Shown piece by piece: positions 37,268-46,346 of a stretch of DNA of 64,000 bases. The position numbers and the translations under genes were made by a program. How positions within the stretch are numbered: the stretch's first letter is position 1; each line of letters starts with the position of its first letter. The DNA comes from Jaenimonas drosophilae. Its lineage: Eukaryota > Euglenozoa > Kinetoplastea > Trypanosomatida > Trypanosomatidae. The stretch is from positions 1-64,000 of the forward strand of contig JASAON010001590.1 in assembly GCA_030849065.1 (NCBI GenBank), in the 5' to 3' direction. The notes beneath the pieces are model-generated. The model was not told where the DNA came from. It saw nothing but the letters and a program-made list of their open reading frames with translations, and did no database searches.

Positions 37268-39352
37268 ATGTCCCAACACAGACCACAAAAACAGCCAATG
37301 AACAACGGTTTTCACCCGTTCAACATGGACGGATTGACGAGTTTTCCCCCACATACTCCACCCCCTGTGGATATCAGCCATCGCCAAGTACTTGCTGCGC
37401 AGTCACAGGCCGCGTACACCGCTGGCCCCACCTTTGGAGGCAGAAGCCGCCCATCTCGTCAGGAACATATCCCACGACGCGCACATAGCCACTTTCCACC
37501 AACTTACTCATCATGCCCCATCTCCGCAGCTCCTCCCTATCTCATGATGGCACCCCCGGCTGCCCCACCTGGCCTGCACTTCACCATGAATGAGGACCAC
37601 GAACTACGTGCGCTGGCATCCATCAGCCCACTAGGGCCGATGGCTCTCCCCATCTCGATTGCAGGGATCATCCCACCCCCAATGTCGCTCGATCGCGAGC
37701 GGCTGGTGGCAACCCCAACGGGCGCCGAAGCCACCCTCACTACTTCCCCGGTGAAGAAGCCCTTCACGGAGGAGCAGCGCCAAGGGGCTCTGGACTTCGT
37801 GCGGAAGCATGAGGCCCACTTTAACTACCCAGCAGTGGAGATTGCCAAGGAGGAACGCAACACTGGCGAGACGGAACTTCTGATGCGGCGCCTAGAGCAG
37901 CGCCTTAAGCAAATCACCTTTGGAAAAGACACGCAGGGCTACAAAAGCTATAGACGTGCAGTGCCGCATGTGTGGGATAGAGAATATCATAATGAGCTGC
38001 ACCCAGTAACCCCCCGCATCGAGTACGACTGCAGCAAACGCTCCTTTGATCGCTACCTCAATACCTGGAGACGGCAGCTGCACCAATGGGATGACTACGA
38101 TTCCATGAATGAATCCTTCCGGCCACTTGGGGTGGCAACACTGGGAAACTTGGGATTGGCCGTGCCATTTGAGGAAGGCGTCGAACAGCTCAAAGGGGGT
38201 GTTCGTGCGCAGCGACGTGTGAAGAAACCCCCAACGCTAGCGTCGCAGGCCATGCTCCAGTCCATCGCCGCCTCTGTTGGAACAGATGTCCCGGAGACTA
38301 TGCCGGCCACCACACCACAACTGAATCGGGGTGCTGTTGTAACGCCCATGGAACGATTGGGTGATAGTGCCGCAGACTCGTCCACCCTGCTTCCTGAGTG
38401 CAGCAGTCCATACCTCCAATTTGTCAGCTACCAGACTGGGTCAGCCCGGGCTGCACGCTCCTCCTCTGCCCTTGGCAACACACCATCCCGATCCTTGGAT
38501 GGGGTGGAGATCTTCGATCCGTCTTTGCTCAACTGGCAGCAGCCCCCAGGGAGCCGAGTCGGCTCACCGGCATGCCTTGCGAGCCGCAACGTCAGCCGAG
38601 GAAACACGCCAGCCAATCTGTGGAAGACACCGGGTAGGGTGGGGGCGGCTTTGCCCAACAACAATGGTGCCAACGATGGCTTTCGAGGTTTTCTCCAGAG
38701 TGCTGAGCTCCACTCAGGTAATATGAAGGAGAGCAGCGCCCATGGATGCAGCAGCTCCTCTATTCTGCAGTTCATTCCTGAGGTTCTTCGGGGAGGGGGT
38801 GAAGTGATGGATGACGAGGTTACGCTCCACGACAGCAACAATGGTAGTGCTGCGACATGGCATCCTGAGGAGGTGCCATCCCCCGCTCTGACAGGAAGAC
38901 AGGCTGTCGATCCCATCACGCAATCTCCTAACTTGCCCCCCGCCACTCATCACCGAAATCATGGAAAGCCTTTTCCAAACTTGAATGGTCGAAGCCCCAG
39001 CGATGGGAGAACAACAGTGTCGGACGGGACGATGCAGGGGTCCTTTGGTCCTCCAACATCTCGGGGATTCGGGTTCCCGGGTTCTGCAGAAGGGCAGAGA
39101 ATGTATCCTGCTGCATCCGGGCAACTGTGGGCCACTGCGTCGTCCGACGTATTGTCGCCCCCACAGTCCCACCCGATGTTGGGGCACGCAAATCCCATCT
39201 CCGTGGGCATTCAAACATCTCTCACCCAGCCCCCAGTAGGTATCAACAATGCTGGAATGATGTACTTCATGCCTATCACTGGTGCCGACGGAACTCACTC
39301 ACCACCAACGTACCCAAAGGGACATAACTACCTTCGTGGACCACATCAGTAA
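37268..39352 (+). CDS. SLBP: Histone stem-loop binding protein
   Basis: The protein has 694 residues, much longer than animal SLBP (about 270). Residues 206-275 form the SLBP RNA-binding domain: LEQRLKQITFGKDTQGYKSY matches RRxKQIxYGKxTxxYxxY. VP (232-233), HPVTP (245-249) and SKRSFDRYLNTWRRQLHQWD (256-275) match SRRSWDxxIKxWRxxLHxWD. The TP of the phosphorylated TPNK motif is kept, and the spacer between VP and HP is about three residues longer than in human. The flanks are unstructured and rich in Pro, Ser and Gly. SLBP binds the hairpin at the end of histone mRNAs and controls their processing and translation. The start is the first ATG after the AG at 37210; the frame is open five codons further upstream without an ATG. 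Confidence 0.92.
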   Translation: MSQHRPQKQPMNNGFHPFNMDGLTSFPPHTPPPVDISHRQVLAAQSQAAYTAGPTFGGRSRPSRQEHIPRRAHSHFPPTYSSCPISAAPPYLMMAPPAAPPGLHFTMNEDHELRALASISPLGPMALPISIAGIIPPPMSLDRERLVATPTGAEATLTTSPVKKPFTEEQRQGALDFVRKHEAHFNYPAVEIAKEERNTGETELLMRRLEQRLKQITFGKDTQGYKSYRRAVPHVWDREYHNELHPVTPRIEYDCSKRSFDRYLNTWRRQLHQWDDYDSMNESFRPLGVATLGNLGLAVPFEEGVEQLKGGVRAQRRVKKPPTLASQAMLQSIAASVGTDVPETMPATTPQLNRGAVVTPMERLGDSAADSSTLLPECSSPYLQFVSYQTGSARAARSSSALGNTPSRSLDGVEIFDPSLLNWQQPPGSRVGSPACLASRNVSRGNTPANLWKTPGRVGAALPNNNGANDGFRGFLQSAELHSGNMKESSAHGCSSSSILQFIPEVLRGGGEVMDDEVTLHDSNNGSAATWHPEEVPSPALTGRQAVDPITQSPNLPPATHHRNHGKPFPNLNGRSPSDGRTTVSDGTMQGSFGPPTSRGFGFPGSAEGQRMYPAASGQLWATASSDVLSPPQSHPMLGHANPISVGIQTSLTQPPVGINNAGMMYFMPITGADGTHSPPTYPKGHNYLRGPHQ

Positions 39353-40277
39353 CCCCCTTGCCGGCCCCCCTGGCAAGGAGGCCAAAGAGAAATCCACGCA
39401 TTTGTACGTCACCGCTCTATCTCCCTCCTATCACAGCGGATGTCGTACCGATCACGTGAGTCAATGGGACTGGGACTGATGCCTGGAGCAACACACACAC
39501 ACACCACCACCACCACCCTTGTACCTTTACGACCTACCTATACGAAAGCTATTTTTCATGGTGGTGTGCTTTGCTGCTTTTTCTTGTACTTTCTTCTTTG
39601 GTTTTGACGTGTGCGTACGAGATTGATAGAAAAGAGAGATGATGATTTTCAATGTTTTCCCGATGTATTTGCCTCTCATCCGCCCCCCCCCTTCCTTCAC
39701 TCCGTTCATTTTGATTTACCCCACGTACTCTTGGCCCCCTCCCTCATCCATCTGTTGGCGGCGGGGGGACATGGAGCGAGCTGATTGCCTCCTGGTTGTT
39801 GGGCAGCCTGAAAGGTTGGCTCTGTGCGGAACGAGCCACGACTTCGCACCTCGAACATCTTTGGTGATGCATTGCTTGGAGGGCATGAACTGGGGGATAG
39901 GGTTCTCATAGATGTCTTCCATGTGAGTAGTCGTGCACCGCTGGCTGATATCAAGGCCAGACCACTGCTCCTCACTGACAACCGCTCGTGGAGATGATGT
40001 CATTAACCGTGCTTTCTGATGTGAAGATGCCTACTGTCTGGCATGCCGCGTGTGCCACTTCTCTCTTCGTCTATCTGCAACCCCCTGTTTGCGTACATGC
40101 TGACAGCCACTCCATCTCCCTTCACTTCCCTACTCTCATTGACCCACACGTACGTGAGTGACTCAGTGTTGTGAGTTTCTTAGTTCGTAGAATTTATTTC
40201 TTCGTTGATTATCACCCGCCCTCCATAGTCTTTTGTGTGGAGTGGAACAGGAAAGACGCACCGCATCTTTCCTCTTT
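39353..40277. other. Spacer with CA/CAC runs and acceptor for the repeat protein
   Basis: No supported gene. A CA and CAC run lies at 39490-39520. A run of C follows at 39685-39692. A 90-codon frame at 39639-39911 is partly translation of these runs. Candidate acceptors are AG at 40191-40192 and a TAG in CTCCATAG near 40227. The first ATG downstream is 40278. Confidence 0.4.
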
Positions 40278-43200
40278 ATGTCGAAAACACTGCCGCCGAT
40301 TCGAAGCGCAAACTCCACCAACCAGGGCTCCCGCCCTGGGACGGGAAAGGATGAGTTTGCTGGCTCCTATTTGGCCCCGAGGAGTCCCCGCTCACGGACG
40401 GGCTCCCCGACCGTGCACCTGCCACAGGTGGAGTTCTCTCTCGGCCCAATCAAGGAGCGCACCCTCCCCCCATACAATGATCTAGAAGATCCCCACCTCG
40501 TCCCCTACTGGGCCCGTCGTGGCATGCTTCTGGAGGAGCGTTCGCGCCAACGACGTGAGCTGCGCCGCCGTCAGCGGCATGAGCAGCAGCGGAAGGAGGC
40601 GGCACGCCGCCGCTTCCTTGAGCGTCGTCGTCGTGAGTTTGATGAGCTCGCCACGAAGAAGGGCTATGCCACGCAGCAGCGTGAGGAGGAGGAGGAGCGC
40701 GAGCGCGATCGCACCAACTCTGCCAAGAAGAAAAAACCCCACAAGCCTGCCGGAGAGAAGGGTAAGAGTGGCCGCCGAGGCCGCCGCTCGGAGCAAAAGC
40801 CCCCTCGCCATGAGCAGGACCGCGATGCGTCCAAGGAGAAGAACCGTCATCGCGATTCCTCCCCGGACTCCGAGAGGGATGATGAGGAGGAGCGTCAGAA
40901 GAACTCACGCAAGTCCCGTCGCGATAAGAAGGCGGCTGCCAACGGTCGCGCTGCGGATGAAGTGAGCGCCACACGCCACGGTGATGAGGAGGCCGCCCGC
41001 TCAGGCCGATCCAAGCAGAGCTCGCGCCACTCCGCGAGAAGCGACGGCTCCGCTGCCCGCGCTGCCGACGAGGCACCTCGCTCAGGAGCTGCATCTTCTC
41101 ACCGCGATCACTCCACCAGCTCTTCTTCCGCCCACAGCAGTGCCGCACGCCAGGCTGAGCGTAAGTCGGAGGAAGCGACGAAGGAGGAGGAGGAGAAGCT
41201 CAAGGAGGGGGAGAAGCTCAAGGAGGAAGAGAAGGCTGCTGCGGAGGCAAAGTCCCGCAGCCACTCAAGCGCCAGCAGCAAGTCATCTTTCCGCAGCGAA
41301 GACGAAGAGGCCAAAAAGAAGCACGAGGGTGTTGTGGAGCGCATTGAATCCGACATTGAGAAGAAGGAGAAGGAAGAGGAAGAGAAGCATGAGGCTAAGA
41401 AGGAGGAGGAGGAGGAAAAGAAGGAGGAGACCGCGGCGGCAGAGGAGCGTGCCAAGGACGGCGCCACCCCCCAAAGCCACAAGTCTCGGTCCACCTCTCG
41501 CTCATCCTCCAGGAGCAGCAGCTATAGCTACTCCGAGGATATCGACTCCGCCGAGCGTGCGCGCCAGAAGCAGAAGAAGGCGATGGAGCTCAGCGCGGAG
41601 CAGCAGCAGTCTGCCAGCAGCGGCGCTCGGGCCAGCGATCAATGCGCCATGTTCGACATGGGCGTGAGCCAAACAACAAGCAAGCAGGAGGATGAGAGCC
41701 CCTATCCGGGCGAATCCAACCGTGAGTCTCCCGCTGAGCGTGAGGCTGAGAAGAAGGTCGAGGAAGAAGAGAAGGCTTACGACGACGATGACGACTTTGA
41801 TAGCTCCTCTGATGATGAGAAGCCCGCTGCGGCCCCTGCTGCTGCAGAGCAGGCTGACATTTCCCCACGCTCCCTCTATGCCGAAGAGGCTGAGCTCAAT
41901 GGTGAGATGCCCTCGGCAAAGCCCGAGAGCCGCCTGAATCCACATGGAGATGACGTCTCCATCAAGGATGAGGAAATCGTAGCTACGCAAGAGAGCCCCG
42001 CTGCTCGCTCTAATTCTTCAAGCTCAAGCTTCAGCAGCAGGCATGATGCCGCCGCCGCCGCCGTAGAGGCTCCGGTGGAGCGCATGGAAGCCAAGGAGGA
42101 GGAGAAGAAGGACGACTACAATGACGACGACGACTTCGAAGACAGCGCATCTGAGAAGGCTCCCGAAGAGCCTAAGCATGAGTCTCCAGTCGCCGCCATT
42201 GAGGCCGACATCGAACGCCACGAAGCGAAGGAGGAAGAGAAGAAGGAGGAAAAGAAGGAGAAGGACGACTACAATGACGACGACGACTTCGAAGACAGCG
42301 CATCTGAGAAGGCTCCCGAAGAGCCCAAGCATGAGTCTCCAGTCGCCGCCATTGAGGCCGACATCGAACGCCACGAAGCGAAGGAGGAAGAGAAGAAGGA
42401 GGAAAAGAAGGAGAAGGACGACTACAATGACGACGACGACTTCGAAGACAGCGCATCTGAGAAGGCTCCCGAAGAGCCCAAGCATGAGTCTCCAGTCGCC
42501 GCCATTGAGGCCGACATCGAACGCCACGAAGCGAAGGAGGAAGAGAAGAAGGAGGAAAAGAAGGAGAAGGACGACTACAATGACGACGACGACTTCGAAG
42601 ACAGCGCATCTGAGAAGGCTCCCGAAGAGCCCAAGCATGAGTCTCCAGTCGCCGCCATTGAGGCCGACATCGAACGCCACGAAGCGAAGGAGGAAGAGAA
42701 GAAGGAGGAAAAGAAGGAGAAGGACGACTACAATGACGACGACGACTTCGAAGACAGCGCATCTGAGAAGGCTCCCGAAGAGCCCAAGCATGAGTCTCCA
42801 GTCGCCGCCATTGAGGCCGACATCGAACGCCACGAAGCGAAGGAGGAAGAGAAGAAGGAGGAAAAGAAGGAGAAGGACGACTACAATGACGACGACGACT
42901 TCGAAGACAGCGCATCTGAGAAGGCTCCCGAAGAGCCCAAGCATGAGTCTCCAGTCGCCGCCATTGAGGCCGACATCGAACGCCACGAAGCGAAGGAGGA
43001 GGAGAAGAAGGAGGAAAAGAAGGAGGAAGACGACTACAATGACGACGACGACTTCGAAGATGACGCCGGTGCAGCTGCTGTAGAGCCTCCTGCTGAGCCC
43101 CTCGAGGCAAAGGAGGAGGAGAAGAAGGAGTCATACGCTGATGATCACTTTGAGGATGATGCTGGAGCCGCTGCTGTAGAGGCACCTGCTGAGCCAATGG

Positions 43201-44429
43201 AAGCCCAAGAGGAGGAGAAGAAGGAAGACGACTACAACGATGACGACGACTTCGTGGACAGCGCATCTGAGAAGGCTCCCGAAGAGCCTAAGCATGAATC
43301 CCCCGTCGCTGCTGTAGAGGCTGAAGTTGAGCGCCTTGAAGCCAAGGAGGAGGAAAAGAAGGAGGAGAAGAAGGAAGACGACTACAATGACGACGACGAT
43401 TTCGAAGATGACGCCGGCGTCGCAGTAGTTGAGGCTCCAGTTGAGCCCTCAGAGGTGAAGGAGGAGGAGAAGGAGGAGCGCGATGCCTACAACGATGACG
43501 ACTTCGAGAATGACACCGGAGCTGCCACCGTAGAGGTCCCTGTGGAGAAGTCAGAGACGATGGAAGAAAAGATGGAGGAGAAGGATGCCTACAACGAGGA
43601 AGTATTCGAGGATGATGCTGTTGTAGAGGCACCCGCTGAGCCACTCGAGGCAAAGGAGGAGGAGAAGAAGGAGTCATATGCTGATGATGACTTTGAGGAT
43701 GATGCCGGCGCCGCTGCTGTAGAGGCACCCGTGGAGCCTTCAGAGGTGAAGGAGGAGGAGGCGGAGGAGCGCGATGCCTACAACGATGATGACTTTGAGG
43801 ATGACACCGGTGCCGCAGCAGTAGAGGCCCCTGAGATTAAGGAGGAAGAGATTGAGGAGGCGGAGGCTCCCGTGGATGCCCCAGTGGAGCCGATGGAGAT
43901 GGAGGAGAAGAATGAGGGCTACGATGACGAAGTCTTCGAGGATCTTCCGGTAGAGGAAGCCGCTGCCGTGCCCTCTGAGCACAGGGAGGAAGAGGAGAAG
44001 GATGCCTACAACGATGACGACTTTGAAGATGACACTGGCGCTGCTGGTGTAGAGGCTGTCTCTGAGAGCAAGGAGGCAGAGGCCACCAACGCTGGGGAGG
44101 TTGCATCTGTTTACGGAGAAGAGGAAGGGGCAGATGCTGGATCTCCAGCGGAGAAGCTTAGAGTTGCCGATGGCGCCACGCCCACCTCTGTATACGGTGA
44201 GGAAGAGGGTGCAGATGCCGGCTCTCCCGTCCCTGTAGAAGGAGAGCATGTTGCTAGGCCAGCCGACGCCTCAACCTCCTCTGTGTACGGAGAGGAGGAG
44301 GGAGCGGATGCAGGATCTCCTCAGGTTCCTGTGCCTGAAGTAGTGCCCAGCGCTGTGGATGCCCCTGCTGGGGATGTCTCGCAACGCTCTGTATCGGGTG
44401 AAGAAGAAGAGTTTGACAACGACTTCTAA
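40278..44429 (+). CDS. Highly charged, repeat-rich protein (Glu/Lys/Asp)
   Basis: The protein has 1,383 residues and no named family. After about 60 residues, an Arg/Glu-rich helix (about 75-150, RRQRHEQQRKEAARRRFLER) looks like a single long alpha-helix or coiled coil. Residues 150-470 are Ser/Arg/Lys/Glu-rich. Residues 612-917 are six 51-residue repeats of the type DDYNDDDDFEDSASEKAPEE, ending in EAKEEEKKEEKKEK; variable units with the core YNDDDFEDD continue to about 1,270. Four C-terminal motifs of the type SVYGEEEGADAGSP or the SVSGEEEEF ending close the chain. The alternation of acidic (DDFED) and Lys/Glu stretches suggests extended helices with calcium- or tubulin-binding potential, an inference. 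Strongly acidic, non-globular repeat proteins in kinetoplastids are often cytoskeletal or flagellar. The start is the first ATG of an open frame. Confidence 0.7.
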   Translation: MSKTLPPIRSANSTNQGSRPGTGKDEFAGSYLAPRSPRSRTGSPTVHLPQVEFSLGPIKERTLPPYNDLEDPHLVPYWARRGMLLEERSRQRRELRRRQRHEQQRKEAARRRFLERRRREFDELATKKGYATQQREEEEERERDRTNSAKKKKPHKPAGEKGKSGRRGRRSEQKPPRHEQDRDASKEKNRHRDSSPDSERDDEEERQKNSRKSRRDKKAAANGRAADEVSATRHGDEEAARSGRSKQSSRHSARSDGSAARAADEAPRSGAASSHRDHSTSSSSAHSSAARQAERKSEEATKEEEEKLKEGEKLKEEEKAAAEAKSRSHSSASSKSSFRSEDEEAKKKHEGVVERIESDIEKKEKEEEEKHEAKKEEEEEKKEETAAAEERAKDGATPQSHKSRSTSRSSSRSSSYSYSEDIDSAERARQKQKKAMELSAEQQQSASSGARASDQCAMFDMGVSQTTSKQEDESPYPGESNRESPAEREAEKKVEEEEKAYDDDDDFDSSSDDEKPAAAPAAAEQADISPRSLYAEEAELNGEMPSAKPESRLNPHGDDVSIKDEEIVATQESPAARSNSSSSSFSSRHDAAAAAVEAPVERMEAKEEEKKDDYNDDDDFEDSASEKAPEEPKHESPVAAIEADIERHEAKEEEKKEEKKEKDDYNDDDDFEDSASEKAPEEPKHESPVAAIEADIERHEAKEEEKKEEKKEKDDYNDDDDFEDSASEKAPEEPKHESPVAAIEADIERHEAKEEEKKEEKKEKDDYNDDDDFEDSASEKAPEEPKHESPVAAIEADIERHEAKEEEKKEEKKEKDDYNDDDDFEDSASEKAPEEPKHESPVAAIEADIERHEAKEEEKKEEKKEKDDYNDDDDFEDSASEKAPEEPKHESPVAAIEADIERHEAKEEEKKEEKKEEDDYNDDDDFEDDAGAAAVEPPAEPLEAKEEEKKESYADDHFEDDAGAAAVEAPAEPMEAQEEEKKEDDYNDDDDFVDSASEKAPEEPKHESPVAAVEAEVERLEAKEEEKKEEKKEDDYNDDDDFEDDAGVAVVEAPVEPSEVKEEEKEERDAYNDDDFENDTGAATVEVPVEKSETMEEKMEEKDAYNEEVFEDDAVVEAPAEPLEAKEEEKKESYADDDFEDDAGAAAVEAPVEPSEVKEEEAEERDAYNDDDFEDDTGAAAVEAPEIKEEEIEEAEAPVDAPVEPMEMEEKNEGYDDEVFEDLPVEEAAAVPSEHREEEEKDAYNDDDFEDDTGAAGVEAVSESKEAEATNAGEVASVYGEEEGADAGSPAEKLRVADGATPTSVYGEEEGADAGSPVPVEGEHVARPADASTSSVYGEEEGADAGSPQVPVPEVVPSAVDAPAGDVSQRSVSGEEEEFDNDF
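42111..43028 (+). repeat. 153-bp tandem repeat, six nearly identical copies
   Basis: Copies begin at 42111, 42264, 42417, 42570, 42723 and 42876, each 153 bases (51 codons) and in frame with the gene. By eye the copies differ at only a few positions (CCT versus CCC in copy 1; GAA versus GAG and an AAG/GAA change at the end of copy 6). A seventh, diverged unit starts at 43029. Identity at silent positions points to recent expansion or homogenisation. Confidence 0.95.
43029..44100 (+). repeat. Degenerate repeats of the same gene
   Basis: Units with a core of the form YNDDDFEDD followed by GAAAVEAP and EPxExKEEE vary in length and are diverged at both DNA and protein level. They appear to be older members of the array, in contrast to the uniform copies before them. 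Confidence 0.7.
44106..44330 (+). repeat. Three copies of a 14-residue motif
   Basis: SVYGEEEGADAGSP is encoded at about 44106, 44187 and 44280, separated by 13 to 17 variable residues. A final related SVSGEEEEF lies just before the stop. Codons differ between copies, so the protein sequence rather than the DNA has been kept. Confidence 0.85.
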
Positions 44430-44580
44430 GTTTTCGCTGACACCATGTGAGGTCGGAAACTGTAGGCCTGGCGAGGATTCCATGTAATGTAGGGAGGTTG
44501 CTCCCCTTCCTTTCCAGTCCATCGTAAGTATGCGGGTGCACGATTGATTGGGCGGCGATGTACAGTGGTATCCGTCCTCC

Positions 44581-44630
44581 ACACCATATGTTATCTTAGC
44601 TTTGCTGTTTCTTTTTTTTCACTCGTCCAG
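44581..44630 (+). promoter_or_regulatory. Predicted trans-splice acceptor for a candidate small gene
   Basis: A tract with eight or more T ends in TCCAG (AG at 44629-44630). The first ATG after it is 44677. A six-base perfect stem (44670-44675 with 44682-44687, loop of six) surrounds that ATG. Confidence 0.45.
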
Positions 44631-44676
44631 CTTGTCGACTTCTGCTGAACTTGGGTGAGGTCTGTGTAGGCGGGTG

Positions 44677-44907
44677 ATGATACCCGCGCTGGGGTCCATT
44701 CATTTAACGGAAAAGCGGCGTGGTGCTGCCACTGTACATTGGTTGAATGATGGGTTCGATGTATGTAATCCTGCCATGCACTCTGAAGTGGACTGCTCAC
44801 TCAACACATGGATAGATGTGGTTGAGATTACACAGCGAGTGAAGAAAACGGAGCTACAACGGCAGTACCTCCGCCCAATCGCCGCTGTGCTATTGAGCTC
44901 CACATGA
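44677..44907 (+). CDS. Candidate small protein, 76 residues
   Basis: The frame starts at the first ATG after a good acceptor (44630) and ends 231 bases on. Its composition is balanced and globular, with MIPALGSIHLTEKRRG, then VHWLNDGFDVCNPAM and WIDVVEITQRV. It is not a translation of tracts or repeats, unlike most short frames here. No family is recognised. The main reasons for doubt are its length and the lack of homology evidence. It would be a separate transcript between the repeat protein and the thioredoxin-like gene. Confidence 0.45.
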   Translation: MIPALGSIHLTEKRRGAATVHWLNDGFDVCNPAMHSEVDCSLNTWIDVVEITQRVKKTELQRQYLRPIAAVLLSST

Positions 44908-45412
44908 ATGTGGTGGTTGGAGGATGTCAATTAGTTTTAGATATACAATGCGAATGATGGTGGAGTCCTTAATATTCTGCACCAGCCTGTACGGCTCTGA
45001 TGACTCCGTACCAGGCATCCAGTAAAGGGGGGCACACAATGTGGGAAGTCGTTGGTTGTTTTCTGGAAAATAACAAGAGGGTCAATCAGCGAGTCTCTTC
45101 AACCTGCTTTGCTCCGCAGGTTCTTTGACTGATGCCGCTGACAACCTCTCCGACTTCAGACCCCTTTTTTTTCAGAAGTGACCTCCCAACGCATTGCCTC
45201 GACGTTTGGTGCACTTCTACTTTTAGGGCACGTTCGTTTCTGTATGCTCTCATGTCGCCAACAAAAAAAAAACACTGTTGTTGTACGAGACACTTGACGT
45301 GCCGTGCCGTCAGCCATCATTACTGACGGCAGGCCTCCTCTCAGTCATGCAAATTTGTTATCGCATGAGTATGACTCACTTACCTCGTCTTCCTGTTGCT
45401 CTGTTTTCATAG
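44908..45412. other. Spacer with acceptor for the thioredoxin-like gene
   Basis: No supported gene. A T run with AG at 45174-45175 leads only to a 17-codon frame. A frame at 45132-45326 is a translation of T and A runs. A tract at 45382-45410 precedes AG at 45411-45412 and a second AG at 45419-45420. Confidence 0.45.
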
Positions 45413-45491
45413 TTTTGCAGGTAGTAGCTCTGCACTTACTAGAACCCAATCAAGGTTGGATAGGTTTTACGTGAAGCAAAAAGTTAGCCAG

Positions 45492-46346
45492 ATGCGCGGA
45501 CCCGGAGATGATCTCTTCCGTGAGCCCAGCACTAGTGAGGAGAAGGTGGTGGAGGACATCAAGAATCGTCGAGCAAAGCTGGAGCTGTATCAGTCTGCCT
45601 CTCACAAGATGAAGACGCTCATGACAACCAGCGCTGGCATCCGTTCACAGCTCAACACCAAGAATGAGCGTCCCTTGAATCCCTTGTGGGTATCTTTTCC
45701 AACGAAGTGCGTAAAGTCCATCGGCTCCGTGGATGAGCTCAAGGACAAGCTCAAGTACTTTTCCAACACAGATGATGTGATGGTTGTGCAGTACAGTCAG
45801 GAGAACTGTACAGCGTGTAATGCTGTTGGGAAGGTCTTTGAGGTGCTCTGCCACCAGGCAGAGACGCGTACGCCAAATCTTAAGTTCTACGAGATCAACC
45901 GAAATGAGCTGCCAGAGTTAGCCAAGGGATTAGTTCGCTTTCCTCAAATCAAAGGTTTCAGCGGAGGTCAGTGGACGGACATTGATTTTAAGCCTCCGAG
46001 CGACTTCCGTGAAGAACTGTACGCTGAGGTGGAGCGAGAAGTGAAGCGTCAGAAGAATAGTGGAACTCCTCTGACGGCACTACAGGCACAAGAGATGTAC
46101 TACTCTGCCGCTGGGCCGGCAATGCTGGAGATCATGGAAGAGAATCTGGTGAACTTCTACTCCAAAACGCAAGTGCGCCTTCATAACTACTGGAAGCAAG
46201 TGTCTGTTCGGAGATCGTGGTTCTTCAAGAAGTTTGTTGAGCCCCAGATTGACGAGGATACGTTGGATGATTGGAGAAGTCGGTCTATCATGGGCGAGAA
46301 GGTTGCTTATGGGCCAGCGTCTGCCACAAATGAGTTCTCCGCATAG
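45492..46346 (+). CDS. Thioredoxin-fold protein with CTAC motif
   Basis: The protein has 284 residues from the first ATG after AG 45412/45420; the frame upstream of this lies in the acceptor. A helical leader (1-70) is followed by a thioredoxin-like domain (about 75-175): MVVQYSQENCTACNAVGKVF holds the strand and the CxxC motif at 106-109 (CTAC). A cis-proline-like RFPQIKGFSGG then follows. The two Cys suggest redox activity, though CTAC differs from the CGPC of standard thioredoxin. The remaining 110 residues form charged helices with an aromatic cluster (YWKQVSVRRSWFFKKF). No leader peptide is obvious. The specific family is not recognised. Confidence 0.7.
   Translation: MRGPGDDLFREPSTSEEKVVEDIKNRRAKLELYQSASHKMKTLMTTSAGIRSQLNTKNERPLNPLWVSFPTKCVKSIGSVDELKDKLKYFSNTDDVMVVQYSQENCTACNAVGKVFEVLCHQAETRTPNLKFYEINRNELPELAKGLVRFPQIKGFSGGQWTDIDFKPPSDFREELYAEVEREVKRQKNSGTPLTALQAQEMYYSAAGPAMLEIMEENLVNFYSKTQVRLHNYWKQVSVRRSWFFKKFVEPQIDEDTLDDWRSRSIMGEKVAYGPASATNEFSA

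Noticed and set aside
39639..39911. 90-codon frame between SLBP and the repeat protein
   Set aside because: It translates a poly-C run and pyrimidine tracts; no clear acceptor immediately before the ATG and no motif.
42024..43266. Long antisense and alternate-frame open reading frames across the repeat array
   Set aside because: They arise from the low-complexity 153-bp repeat; their translations are Leu/Val- or Arg/Ser-rich repeats with no motif, and they oppose or overlap the real gene.
44745..44775. Possible tRNA B-box-like GGTTCGAT
   Set aside because: The following bases do not match the B box, there is no A box or cloverleaf, and it lies inside the candidate small gene.
45132..45326. 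64-codon frame after an AG at 45120
   Set aside because: It translates T and A runs (FFF, KKK) and contains the next acceptor tract.
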